Under the pieces are notes generated by a model. That model was not told where the DNA came from and did not search any database. It saw only the letters and a program-made list of their open reading frames with translations. 61,089 bases of DNA. Origin: a virus. Positions 38,322-46,551 of this stretch are shown piece after piece. Made by a program: the position numbers and the translations under genes. The stretch covers positions 1 to 61,089 of IMG/VR virus record IMGVR_UViG_3300025108_000045; one strand, given 5' to 3'. Numbering within the stretch: position 1 is the first letter of the stretch; every line of letters begins with the position of its first letter.

Positions 38322-38662
38322 TGGTCAATCCTCCTTCCTTCTGCTTCTGCGGCTGTATTAGCCATCGCGTGAATTTGACTCCAATCCATATCATGCCATT
38401 CTTCATTTGATGCTGGCATGTTCATGCCTGCATCGTCAATAGCATTAGCGGCTTTGGAAATAACATCTTCGCGGTCACCACGGAGTGGGTCGCCCCACAC
38501 ATCTTCGTTAGCAGGAGTATTTGCTCGGACAAACCCTGCGCGCTTGAGTAGTCTCATTGGAGAATCCATACTCTTGCGCATGGATACAATCTCAGCATCC
38601 ATAGATTCCATTTTGCTGATGAGCGCTTTCATCAACACCATAGCATCGGTGTCGTCGCTCAT
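38318..38662 (-). CDS. Small helical head protein (114 aa), function unknown
   Basis: The ATG at 38662 is chosen because AGGTG lies five bases upstream. It follows the previous stop by two bases. It begins with a Met-rich helix (MVLMKALISKMESMDAEIVS) that could form a coiled coil. An acidic, polar C terminus (ASNEEWHDMDWSQIHAMANT) follows. No family recognised. It belongs to the head operon by position. Confidence 0.65.
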   Translation of the reverse strand: MSDDTDAMVLMKALISKMESMDAEIVSMRKSMDSPMRLLKRAGFVRANTPANEDVWGDPLRGDREDVISKAANAIDDAGMNMPASNEEWHDMDWSQIHAMANTAAEAEGRRIDQ

Positions 38663-38664
38663 CT

Positions 38665-39003
38665 TCACACCTGTCCTTGCTTCTTGAAGATTCCACCAAC
38701 GCGGTCGGGACCAATGTATCCCATCGGTCGGCTACCCTTAGCGATAACACCCTGTGTGCTATTGAATTGCATCACAGGCGCTCCGCCAGCGTATCGGTCA
38801 TTTACACCAAGAATGCGGTCACCGCCATTCTCGGACTTGTAAATTTGAGTCACATCGTCAGCGAGGAAGTCGCTGGTTGTTTGAATACTGCGTAAGAATT
38901 GTTCGGCTGAAACAAGGTCGTTATTGGCAAGCGCGACTTTGAACTCCGACAGTGCGGATTCGAGTTTTCGTACCATTGGGTCCATCTTTGTAAGGAGGCT
39001 CAT
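38665..39003 (-). CDS. Small head protein (112 aa), function unknown
   Basis: Starts at 39003 with GGAG three bases upstream, 31 bases after the portal stop. The N-terminal half is an amphipathic helix pair (VRKLESALSEFKVALANNDL). The C-terminal half is Gly-rich and probably extended (VIAKGSRPMGYIGPDRVGG). Position directly after the portal suggests a portal-associated or head-morphogenesis role. Nothing in the sequence confirms it. Confidence 0.65.
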   Translation of the reverse strand: MSLLTKMDPMVRKLESALSEFKVALANNDLVSAEQFLRSIQTTSDFLADDVTQIYKSENGGDRILGVNDRYAGGAPVMQFNSTQGVIAKGSRPMGYIGPDRVGGIFKKQGQV

Positions 39004-39034
39004 GGCTCCGACGAAGACGCATCACCACTTTAAC

Positions 39035-40867
39035 CTATTGGAAACCGCTTTCTTTTTCTTTCGCGGTAGGGTCAGTCGCCGATTGAATACTGTCAAGCGC
39101 TTGTTCGATTGGAGTCTTCTTCCCGCCTCTTTGATTTTTCTTGGAGGAAGGAGCACCCGATTGGTGTGTTTCGGAACTGATAGGAGCGGGGCCATTATCG
39201 CGTTGTCCTGTCCCTTCACCAAGTCCGATAGCCTTCTCCATCATCATGATTTGCCCCGGTCCTCCGGGCGGAGGCCCTCCACCGCCCGGCGGAAGCCCAC
39301 CTCCGGGCGGCATCATTGGACCCCCACCCTGTGGAGGTATGCCGCCCCCCGGCGGCATAGGTGGAGGCATTCCACCACCCGGCGGCATTCCGCCCGGCGG
39401 CATTCCGCCCGCGCCAGCCTGTTGTTGTTGTGCGGCTTCTTGCGGGTCGGGTTTCTTGTAAGTGAATCGTATGTCGCGTCCAGCATCTTCTGTGAGTTCG
39501 GGTTGGAAACCAAGCCCTTGCATACGCTGTGCGATGTTGACTTCTTGCTCATCGCGACGGAGGCGTGTGATTTCATCTTCTTCTTCGTTCGGATAAAGTG
39601 TCAAACACCAGTCACTAACACCCATTTGCTCAAGCAAACGAGGGAAGAGTTCGCGGGAGTACAATTTTTGTCCCGATTCAACAGCGCGATTGGTGACGAG
39701 TATTTGCATACCCTCGTTGTTTAATCCGCCGGATTTACCAGTATCCATCATGAATACATTGGATACACCGTAAAATGCGGCAATGCGCATTCGTATTTCA
39801 TCGCGGATTTGAGAATACTGCATCTCATCAAGACTGTCCATGAAGCGAACGAACTCAACCTTACCACGACCCGAAGCGGACTCGACGCCAACCTTTGGAA
39901 TGTAGTGAGGGTCACGCTCCATTTTCTCTTCTGCTCCTTTCCAAAAAGCCGCAGTTGATTGAATGTTATCTGTTGTAATCGCAAGAATACCTCGCGGAAT
40001 ACGCCTCTTTTGATATGCGAGGTAAATGTAATTGTCCATCGCAGTGAGGCTCATTGCTTGACGCCACATACTCGCGACCGGAGAACGACCGTACAATTTA
40101 GACGGATTGAATTTAGATGTATGCAACACCTCTCCTTCAAGGTAATACTGTGTTTTACCACTACCTGCGGTGTTGATGTAGTGAATGTCTTGTAGTGGTA
40201 AAGAGCATATTTCACATTTTTTGTGGTCGCCGTTGTGAGAGTAGGTCTTGTCGCGATGCACAGGGCATAGTAAGTATCGACCCCCGCGCTTACCTGCTTT
40301 ATCGGCAACAATACGCATGAATGTAGGGTCACCGCGAATCAACTCCTTGATTCGGAAAAATTCAATTTTACCACTGTCAGCGTCAATGAAGTATTCCTTG
40401 ATGAGAATTAGGAACGCGTCATCAACAATATCCAAATCCCACTCAACCTCTTTCATGACTTCAATGAAAGACTGGTCCATACTGTTGCGTTGTTTCATCA
40501 ACCATCGCGGGTAAAGAATTTGGTCAGCATCGGGGCTGTCAAATTCTTCATTCCCACAAATGCGACATTCTGTCACCGTGTCATGTTGATATTCCTCTTC
40601 GCAGTTCTTACATTTCTTATGGTATTTCTTCTCCCAATAATAACCGCGGCGGAAAATCTCTTGGCACAGTGTGTTGATGGTTGTTCGGAGAATGATGGAT
40701 TCTTGCACAGTCGCGTAAAGCGCAGGTATTGAGACACCTTGGACAAGAACAGGCTCTTGAATACCCGTCTTCCACAAAGGCATCTGCGGTTCGGGGGTCG
40801 AGCGTCGGTTGAAGGGTTTGGTTATTGAAGACAGGAAACGCCCTACTACACCTTGTTTGTCTGCCAT
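39035..40867 (-). CDS. Portal protein with two zinc knuckles and Pro/Gly-rich tail (610 aa)
   Basis: Length, position after terminase and the central alpha/beta region (RSPVASMWRQAMSLTAMDNY, then DEIRMRIAAFYGVSNVFM) identify the portal. The portal is the dodecameric ring through which DNA enters and leaves the capsid. Two metal-binding knuckles interrupt the core: Cys86/Cys89 with Cys101/Cys104, and Cys201/His204 with Cys218/Cys221. The last about 140 residues are Gln-, Pro- and Gly-rich, with repeated MPPGG/GGMPP units encoded by near-identical DNA, then a basic end. The start overlaps the preceding stop as TAATG. The zinc knuckles may stabilise the clip or wing region in place of longer secondary structure. 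Confidence 0.88.
   Translation of the reverse strand: MADKQGVVGRFLSSITKPFNRRSTPEPQMPLWKTGIQEPVLVQGVSIPALYATVQESIILRTTINTLCQEIFRRGYYWEKKYHKKCKNCEEEYQHDTVTECRICGNEEFDSPDADQILYPRWLMKQRNSMDQSFIEVMKEVEWDLDIVDDAFLILIKEYFIDADSGKIEFFRIKELIRGDPTFMRIVADKAGKRGGRYLLCPVHRDKTYSHNGDHKKCEICSLPLQDIHYINTAGSGKTQYYLEGEVLHTSKFNPSKLYGRSPVASMWRQAMSLTAMDNYIYLAYQKRRIPRGILAITTDNIQSTAAFWKGAEEKMERDPHYIPKVGVESASGRGKVEFVRFMDSLDEMQYSQIRDEIRMRIAAFYGVSNVFMMDTGKSGGLNNEGMQILVTNRAVESGQKLYSRELFPRLLEQMGVSDWCLTLYPNEEEDEITRLRRDEQEVNIAQRMQGLGFQPELTEDAGRDIRFTYKKPDPQEAAQQQQAGAGGMPPGGMPPGGGMPPPMPPGGGIPPQGGGPMMPPGGGLPPGGGGPPPGGPGQIMMMEKAIGLGEGTGQRDNGPAPISSETHQSGAPSSKKNQRGGKKTPIEQALDSIQSATDPTAKEKESGFQ
39255..39420 (-). repeat. Pro/Gly-codon repeat tract in the portal gene
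   Basis: The stretch repeats short units such as GGCGGCATTCCGCC. It encodes MPPGG-type segments in the portal C-terminal tail. The DNA is much richer in G and C than the surrounding genes and is prone to slippage. Confidence 0.8.
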
Positions 40868-42267
40868 TAAATCATCTCCACAAGTCGGTCAGCGTCGTCA
40901 AGGAGACGAAGGGTTTCACCGTCCCGACTAAACATCGCACGAACTCCCACCTCATCAATGTTCCACTCTTTCAAGAGTTCCTCGCGCTTATCGGGAACAT
41001 CCTTCCAATTCAACCACTTTACAATGCGATACAACTCATCGCGGCGAGATTTCATAATGTCGGTTTTACGACCGCGCAAATCAAGCAACTCAATCACTGC
41101 ACCAGCCTGTCCCTTCTTCATCCGCAAGTGTTGGGTGATGCCTTTCATCAATTTACGCAAATCTTTCTCACTGTAAAATTGCAGTCGATGTTGAGTCCGT
41201 CGGCTGTTCTTATGAATTTTCAAATCGGTTTGCAGTACGCCACAACCAAGCGCTTTGTGTAAATTCTCACAATGCATCTTACCTCGCTCACCCGTAGCGA
41301 TAAAGCCAGCGCGGGGTTCCATCCTCTTCGTAATAGTGATGTAGCCGTCAGCATCAAGAAAACCAGCGGCATAAGCCCACACATCTTTGAAAATAACTGT
41401 CTCATCGCGCACGATTCCCCAAGATGCACCAATCTTCTCAATATCATACTCAACGCCGTGCATTTTGAGAATCATGCTCAACCGATTAGGAGAAAGATTT
41501 CTCGCTTTCTCAATGCTTGCGCATAATTCGTTTGAAGAAAGCGGCCCGCGCTCTTCAAGAATCAAGTGTGCTTTGGTTAATACGATTGCATCAGTTTTTT
41601 TGATGTTGTCAACAGAATGTAAAGAACTTCTCCATTCCTTCTTTGCATCTTTTTTGAGTTGCTGAGCCTGTTTCCATATTGCTCTTTGCTCATCATTGAA
41701 ATTTCCATCAATGAGCAACAATTTAGTTATGGCATCGTTTGCCTTCTCCCACTGTACGCACGCGCGCCGAAGAGAATACTCTCGCGAACTACCGTGTTTT
41801 CTCAACGCTTGCAAATCTCGTTCATTTATGCCTAAGTTGCGAACAGTATTCTCATGCTTACCAATCCAATCAATTGATTGTAGCGTAGCCTCGACCTCTT
41901 GTTTCTTTGCAATTCGGATAGCGTCGATAGCGTGGTCGATAGCGTCACGCATATCTTTATTTTGACGGCGAGCCATTCTCAAGTCTTTGACTAAATCACC
42001 AGCCCCACGACCAAACATAGATTGGAACCATCCACCGTCGGGAAGTGACTGCTTTAGTTGTTGGTTAATCATCCCTCGCATCTTTTTCTCTTCCTCAGCC
42101 TCTTCGATTTGATTCGGACGCGCAGGTGTAGGGTTAGCGTTCGCTTCCCCTTCCCCTTGAGAAGTGGGTGCGGGAGCGTCTCCGAAGGAGGGACCGCGTA
42201 TGTTTGTTTTAAGAAGCGGGTGATTGCTCAACATGTCTTGGATGGCGGTCAAATCAATTGCACTCAT
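40867..42267 (-). CDS. LAGLIDADG-domain fusion protein between portal and small-protein cluster (466 aa)
   Basis: Starts at 42267 with GAGGTGA six bases upstream. Residues 1-75 are polar, and residues about 75-230 are helical with coiled-coil character. Residues about 235-290 look like a winged-helix or HTH unit (GPLSSNELCASIEKARNLSP, then RLSMILKMHGVEYDIEKIG). Around residues 298-312, VWAYAAGFLDADGYITITK is a clear LAGLIDADG motif. It is followed by a domain-like stretch of about 90 residues (FIATGERGKMHCENLHKALG; QFYSEKDLRKLMKGI). One motif is visible, so a dimer would be needed for cleavage. The acidic residue of the motif is intact. The fusion to a long helical part and its place in the head operon suggest a domesticated DNA-binding or nuclease function rather than a free-standing homing enzyme. 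Confidence 0.8.
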   Translation of the reverse strand: MSAIDLTAIQDMLSNHPLLKTNIRGPSFGDAPAPTSQGEGEANANPTPARPNQIEEAEEEKKMRGMINQQLKQSLPDGGWFQSMFGRGAGDLVKDLRMARRQNKDMRDAIDHAIDAIRIAKKQEVEATLQSIDWIGKHENTVRNLGINERDLQALRKHGSSREYSLRRACVQWEKANDAITKLLLIDGNFNDEQRAIWKQAQQLKKDAKKEWRSSLHSVDNIKKTDAIVLTKAHLILEERGPLSSNELCASIEKARNLSPNRLSMILKMHGVEYDIEKIGASWGIVRDETVIFKDVWAYAAGFLDADGYITITKRMEPRAGFIATGERGKMHCENLHKALGCGVLQTDLKIHKNSRRTQHRLQFYSEKDLRKLMKGITQHLRMKKGQAGAVIELLDLRGRKTDIMKSRRDELYRIVKWLNWKDVPDKREELLKEWNIDEVGVRAMFSRDGETLRLLDDADRLVEMI

Positions 42268-42391
42268 GACGCATCACCTCACCGCTCCCGTCCATGGCTA
42301 AGGGATTACCGTTTTTAAGCCAACAGTCTTTACAAAATCCAAAAGGATAAATTACGGGGCTGTGATAACACTCCCCGCAATAAGTTGACAT
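42254..42391 (-). CDS. 45-aa zinc-ribbon protein
   Basis: This short gene begins MSTYCGECYHSPVIYPFGFC and continues CKDCWLKNG. It has two CxxC pairs separated by eleven residues, the minimal zinc-ribbon layout. The ATG at 42391 overlaps the previous stop as TAATG and has GGTGG eight bases upstream. Its end overlaps the start of the LAGLIDADG-fusion gene by 14 bases, so the two are probably translationally coupled. Role unknown. Confidence 0.8.
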   Translation of the reverse strand: MSTYCGECYHSPVIYPFGFCKDCWLKNGNPLAMDGSGEVMRHECN

Positions 42392-43068
42392 TAACAGTTC
42401 CACCTTTTCAGCGACGCGCCTTTAGGAGTGAGTTTACCACCCTTGCTTGTTGCACCTTTCATTCCACTCATCCGCGCACAAAAAGACTTACGCCTCTTAG
42501 CCTTCTTTGAGCCGGGTTTGAGTTTGCTTGGTTTGGTTGTTACAGGAGGTTTGAGATTCGCACCGCTCTTACGCTTGGCGGCGGCACGACCTTTGGCGTT
42601 CAATCCACCCTTCTTGCTATGCTTGTTTGGATTGTAGCCGTGGAAAGGTTTGCTCTTTTTCTTGGCTTTGAGAAGAGCGGATGAAATGTCCATTGGTGAA
42701 CAGCAATTGCAGAATGAAACTTCTTTTGCAATTACCCTACTATCCATTGTTGCTAATTCTTCTGCTGTTATTGGTTCGTGCATTATGTATTCGTAGTTCA
42801 TCTTAACCACCGTGGGCTTACCACCCACTCCTTGTTTTTTGCTACGCTTGCGTTTTGTCGCCGCGCGCTTTTGACCCGACGACATAGAGCCGCTGGTCTT
42901 AGGAGTTTTACTTGTTACTTTGACAGAAGGGCGACACTTAGGGTAGCCCTTAGAAGATTTACTGGCTTTGCTTCGACCACACGGAGGATGCTTACCATCC
43001 TTACCTGTGCGCGAAACATCCACCCACTTCTCCTTGAACCAACGGTTCAAGTTCTTTTCAATTGTCAT
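42391..43068 (-). CDS. Highly basic DUF5872/DUF6321-like protein (225 aa)
   Basis: The N terminus (MTIEKNLNRWFKEKWVDVSR, then HPPCGRSKASKSSKGYPKCR) and the C terminus (GGLNAKGRAAAKRKSGANLK, then KSFCARMSGMKG and LKRWNC) resemble two small basic domains. These are common in marine viruses and bacteria, which I associate with DUF5872 and DUF6321. Here they are joined with an insertion containing a CNCC motif. Net charge is strongly positive, so nucleic-acid binding is likely. No biochemical role is established for these families to my knowledge. The start at 43068 overlaps the previous stop as ATGA. Confidence 0.75.
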   Translation of the reverse strand: MTIEKNLNRWFKEKWVDVSRTGKDGKHPPCGRSKASKSSKGYPKCRPSVKVTSKTPKTSGSMSSGQKRAATKRKRSKKQGVGGKPTVVKMNYEYIMHEPITAEELATMDSRVIAKEVSFCNCCSPMDISSALLKAKKKSKPFHGYNPNKHSKKGGLNAKGRAAAKRKSGANLKPPVTTKPSKLKPGSKKAKRRKSFCARMSGMKGATSKGGKLTPKGASLKRWNC

Positions 43069-43229
43069 ACCACTCGCACCATTTTTTTCATGGTAGTCTT
43101 TTGCTTATCCATCAAAGCATAGCAAGGACATTTAGGAGACTTTGCAGAACAATCGTTACCTTCAATCATACAGACGCAGGGGGTCTTTTTCGTGCCACCG
43201 CAACAGCATTTATCTTTTTTGAGTTTCAT
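43065..43229 (-). CDS. 54-aa cysteine-rich protein
   Basis: The frame begins MKLKKDKCCCGGTKKTPCVC and continues with CSAKSPKCPCY, giving eight cysteines in 54 residues and a basic C terminus. Both ends overlap neighbours as ATGA (the start overlaps the 65-aa gene's stop, the stop overlaps the 225-aa gene's start), which strongly supports a real gene. The clustered cysteines suggest binding of one or two metal ions. No family recognised. Confidence 0.78.
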   Translation of the reverse strand: MKLKKDKCCCGGTKKTPCVCMIEGNDCSAKSPKCPCYALMDKQKTTMKKMVRVV

Positions 43230-43423
43230 TTCTTTTTGCCTCCTTTCTTCTTCTTGCCTTTGAATTTACCTTGGCAGTATTGAACGGCCCACCCATTTGC
43301 ATACGCGCTTGGATAAACTTTGAACTTACGCTTCGCCGCGGCTTTACCAGCGGGACACAACTTTTTCTCAAGGTATCCAAACGCGGCATTCCCTGCAAAA
43401 CAAAATTGGCAATCACAAGTCAT
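43226..43423 (-). CDS. Small basic cysteine-containing protein (65 aa)
   Basis: Starts MTCDCQFCFAGNAAFGYLEK at 43423 and ends in a poly-lysine tail (GKFKGKKKKGGKKK). The middle (KVYPSAYANGWAVQYCQGK) resembles a short motif that I have seen in small DUF5872-type virus proteins. GGGGT precedes the start, and the stop overlaps the next gene as ATGA. Metal binding through the N-terminal CxCxxC and nucleic-acid binding through the basic tail are plausible but unproven. Confidence 0.72.
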   Translation of the reverse strand: MTCDCQFCFAGNAAFGYLEKKLCPAGKAAAKRKFKVYPSAYANGWAVQYCQGKFKGKKKKGGKKK

Positions 43424-43452
43424 TCAAAAACCCCATTCATCAAAAGGAAAAA

Positions 43453-44853
43453 TCAATCCAACAGCCCCATCATTATATCATCCAAGTCCACGATTCGTTC
43501 GCGGAACTCTGTGGTAGCCCAATGAGCCAAAGCAAGAGCGATGGCGAAGTCATCGTGTCGTCCGATGCTGTCGAGTCGTCCTTTCTTACTCATACCGAAC
43601 ATCAGCAATTCTTTCTCAAGTTCAGCCATCAGCGAGCGAGAACGGTCGTCACCCCACGGCAGTCGCATCTGTTCGTTCTCGAATCGCAATACCAAACCCA
43701 TGAGAAGCGACTCACGGCGTTGGCGCGTGGAAATGAATGTTTTGATAGGAAGGTCTGTGTCTGCGCGCAACTCAGTTGCGAAGACCCGCTGGAAGTTGTT
43801 CGCCTCTAATTCAATCACATCGGGATTGAACTTCGCGTTAATTCTTTGAATTTCCATAATCTGTGTTCGGAAATCCATGTTCTTACGGCGCACTGCATGA
43901 ACCAATTCAAGCAGTTCGGGGTTGGTTGATGGGCGACGAAGAACTACCATTACAGTAAAGTCAGCGGCCCTATCGGAAGAGATAGCAGGGTCCCAACCGA
44001 CAAAGTATTGGTCGTCGGGGTCACCGACTTCGCGGTCAATAATTTTGAGTGTAGTGTCTTTGGCGAGTTGAAGAACGGTCGAAGGGAACAGACTGCTCAC
44101 ATCGTCCATAGGTTCGCAAAGATATTCTCGCGCAAACGCAATCGCAGGCATGTCAGCCCTGCGCGCATCCAATGCTTCTAAGTCCCATCGTTCGGGCCAA
44201 AGGGCTATTCCTTTTGCGTTGATTGCCGGATATGTTTCAACAAGATACCCGTCGCGACTCTCAAGTTCAGTGTAAAGGTCAGTCGGAGTAAACGGTGTGC
44301 CGACAATCATCAGTTTGGATGTGTGGTGAAGTGTAGGTACAAGAACTTCGTAAAACCAAGAAGCCACTCTCATTAGTTCAGTATCTGTTGTACCCCACAG
44401 AATGTCGTCACAGAGGATGAGGTCGGGGTGGATACCACGGATAGCGCCTCCGACAGACTTCGCGCTGATGTTTGAGCCATTGCTAAAACCGAAGAAAGTC
44501 TTTGACCAACTGTCAGCCTTCTTCATCTTAGCGAGAAAGGGTATGCCATCAATAAGGTCATTGAGTGTGCGCATGTGGTGGATGGACTGATGAAGACTGT
44601 GTGAAATCAAGACAGCCTTCGTCTTAGGGTTGAATGCTGTTTTCCAAAGCATGTAGCCGAGGAACAGTGTTGATTTGCCGTGGTCACGCGCCGCTTTGAC
44701 GCAATAGCGCTTGTGTGATTCAAGATTGTTGAACCATTGATTGTGATGCGTTGAAAGTTGAAACCCAAGAATCTCTTCAAAGAAAAACTTGAAGTCACGC
44801 TTCGCGACTTCAAAGTCGATTTCTTCTATTGCTTCAAGGGATAACGATTCCAC
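43453..44853 (-). CDS. terL: Terminase large subunit (466 aa)
   Basis: This is the DNA-packaging motor ATPase and headful nuclease. Walker A is at residues about 54-62 (AARDHGKST, the terminase variant of the P-loop). Walker B is LILCDD at about 145-150. A coupling motif follows at VGTPFTP. The C-terminal RNase H-like nuclease shows Asp288 in YFVGWDPAISSD, a glutamate near 348-350 in DVIELEANN, and the paired aspartates 434-435 in HDDFAIALALA. Length is typical. It starts with GTG at 44853 after AGGTGA, six bases from the previous stop. The motor docks on the portal encoded downstream. Confidence 0.95.
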   Translation of the reverse strand: MESLSLEAIEEIDFEVAKRDFKFFFEEILGFQLSTHHNQWFNNLESHKRYCVKAARDHGKSTLFLGYMLWKTAFNPKTKAVLISHSLHQSIHHMRTLNDLIDGIPFLAKMKKADSWSKTFFGFSNGSNISAKSVGGAIRGIHPDLILCDDILWGTTDTELMRVASWFYEVLVPTLHHTSKLMIVGTPFTPTDLYTELESRDGYLVETYPAINAKGIALWPERWDLEALDARRADMPAIAFAREYLCEPMDDVSSLFPSTVLQLAKDTTLKIIDREVGDPDDQYFVGWDPAISSDRAADFTVMVVLRRPSTNPELLELVHAVRRKNMDFRTQIMEIQRINAKFNPDVIELEANNFQRVFATELRADTDLPIKTFISTRQRRESLLMGLVLRFENEQMRLPWGDDRSRSLMAELEKELLMFGMSKKGRLDSIGRHDDFAIALALAHWATTEFRERIVDLDDIMMGLLD

Positions 44854-44859
44854 ACACCA

Positions 44860-46551
44860 TCACCTAATCGCTAATTGCTTCATCAAAAGATTCCATCCGC
44901 GCGTATCAATGCTGTCTGCTGATAGTGTCAATGGTGCTGAAATAGCCGGCGCTGGCACATCTTCTTCTTCAAACTCGTCGTTGCCTTGCGTCGCTTCTTC
45001 AACCATCTCTTTCGCTTTAGGATTACCCTGTTTTGCAGACTGTGCTACTTGTTCAGCCTGTGCAGGTGTCAAACCATGGTATTCGGCAACTGCCGCCGCT
45101 ATTTGCTGAGAAAAACCTCGGTTCCCAAAATTCTTAGCATTCGCTTCATAAGATTCGGGCTTGTTCCGCGCACCTTCAAGAAGTCTATTGTAACCCGTCC
45201 TTCGCGAACTGCCCGGTCGGAAAATCTTCTCGGATTGCGTTCTTGCAAATTCTTCAGCAGGGTCAGCGACGGGTTGAGGCGCGCCTGCTTCGGGTGCAGG
45301 CATTTCAGTGGATGGGGTTGGCACATCTTCTTCTTCATACACAGGGGCTGGCACATCTTCTTCTTCATACGGCTTCGGGCTTTGGTCACTGAGCGCTGAT
45401 TCAACAGGCCCTTCTTCCATAGCATCCTTCGCCGCTTCTCCCGCCGCCGCCGACGCAGGGTCAATCGTTCGCGAACTTTCCCTTCGCTTATTGCCCAACT
45501 CTCGGATTTTGTTACGAAGACCACCTAAACCAGCGTTAGGTCCGGCCTCATCAATGTCTGCTTGCAACTTCTTTTTTGCTTCTTCATTCGCATCAAAGTC
45601 AGTTTGATATTGATTCATTTGCTCATCGCGAAGAGATTGGTGTCCGGCTTGCGATGCGCGTTGCTTTTGTCGTTGAAGTTCTCCTGCCCGTCCGGTTTGT
45701 AATTGGTCTAATTGGTTTTGGTCGCCGCGTCGCTTGATGGTTCTTGCCATAACGCCGTCACCAACGCGCTTGCCTGTCGCATCTTTTTCACCTAAGAGAG
45801 CATCCATACCATGGCGAGCAGTATCACCTACGCCTTGCATGAAGTTACCCATTCGTTGCCTAATGCCGGGGAATTTTCGGGCCATGAAATCGCGTGCTTT
45901 ACCAGCACCAGCGGCCATTCCGCGACCTGCCCCTCTCATGGCTTGACCAGTTTTTTCTTTTGCACTACCATACGCTCTGCCCATAGCGGGTGCGGCGGTG
46001 TTCTGTGCGAAGTCCTTTGCTCCAGCATACGCTCGACCCATTGCTGGTCCAGCGGTGTTCTGTGCGAAGTCCTTTGTCGCATTTGCACCAGCGGCAATAC
46101 CCCTACCTGCCATTTGTGCGCCGCCCATGATGGCGCGGCCTGTGTTCGCCGCGGCATGTCCAGCGGCGGCTCCGTAAAGACCAGCCTGCATAGCATTCCT
46201 TGCATTGGGGTCTTGTTGATAATTATCAAGTCCCTGCATGGTTTGTTGAGTTTTGTATTGTCGTCGTGCTTGATGAGGGGATTGTACGGCAGTACCAGCA
46301 TAGGGTTGTGCCGCGCGGAAATCTTGAGTGACCCCGTATGGCACTTGCTTGCGGATAATGTCGGGATGAGAGTTGTCGCGTTCTGCGACAGCCTTGATGA
46401 GAGGTTCCCAAGTATTGTCTTGAGTATCAAACATAACATAGTTCATATCGGAGATGTTGCCGCCTTTCGCGAAAATAAATTCCATAGTTCCAGCATCTCT
46501 GCCGTGCTCAATCATACTGCTATTCCATTCTATTTCCCATGTTTCAACCAT
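44860..46551 (-). CDS. Low-complexity structural protein with repeats (563 aa)
   Basis: The ATG at 46551 (MVETWEIEWNSSMIEHGRDA) overlaps the previous stop by eight bases. Residues about 110-260 are Ala/Gly-rich and contain a tandem duplication (DFAQNTAGPAMGRAYAGAK, repeated as DFAQNTAAPAMGRAYGSAK). Residues about 280-370 are Gln-rich and helical. The motif EEEDVPAP or a close variant occurs three times in the C-terminal third. The last residues (DTRGWNLLMKQLAIR) resemble the shared W-x-L-L-x-K tag, here at the C terminus. An internal scaffold, a packaged protein or a terminase partner are all possible. No family recognised. Confidence 0.7.
   Translation of the reverse strand: MVETWEIEWNSSMIEHGRDAGTMEFIFAKGGNISDMNYVMFDTQDNTWEPLIKAVAERDNSHPDIIRKQVPYGVTQDFRAAQPYAGTAVQSPHQARRQYKTQQTMQGLDNYQQDPNARNAMQAGLYGAAAGHAAANTGRAIMGGAQMAGRGIAAGANATKDFAQNTAGPAMGRAYAGAKDFAQNTAAPAMGRAYGSAKEKTGQAMRGAGRGMAAGAGKARDFMARKFPGIRQRMGNFMQGVGDTARHGMDALLGEKDATGKRVGDGVMARTIKRRGDQNQLDQLQTGRAGELQRQKQRASQAGHQSLRDEQMNQYQTDFDANEEAKKKLQADIDEAGPNAGLGGLRNKIRELGNKRRESSRTIDPASAAAGEAAKDAMEEGPVESALSDQSPKPYEEEDVPAPVYEEEDVPTPSTEMPAPEAGAPQPVADPAEEFARTQSEKIFRPGSSRRTGYNRLLEGARNKPESYEANAKNFGNRGFSQQIAAAVAEYHGLTPAQAEQVAQSAKQGNPKAKEMVEEATQGNDEFEEEDVPAPAISAPLTLSADSIDTRGWNLLMKQLAIR
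45960..46078 (-). repeat. Tandem direct repeat inside the 563-aa protein gene
   Basis: Two copies of a unit of about 58 bases, both containing TTCTGTGCGAAGTCCTTTG, encode the duplicated DFAQNTA-PAMGRAY segment. The near-identity at DNA level indicates a recent duplication. Confidence 0.8.

Noticed and set aside
38924-39724. 266-aa plus-strand frame opposite the portal C-terminal part
   Set aside because: It depends on the Pro/Gly repeat tract read backwards and overlaps the portal gene fully.
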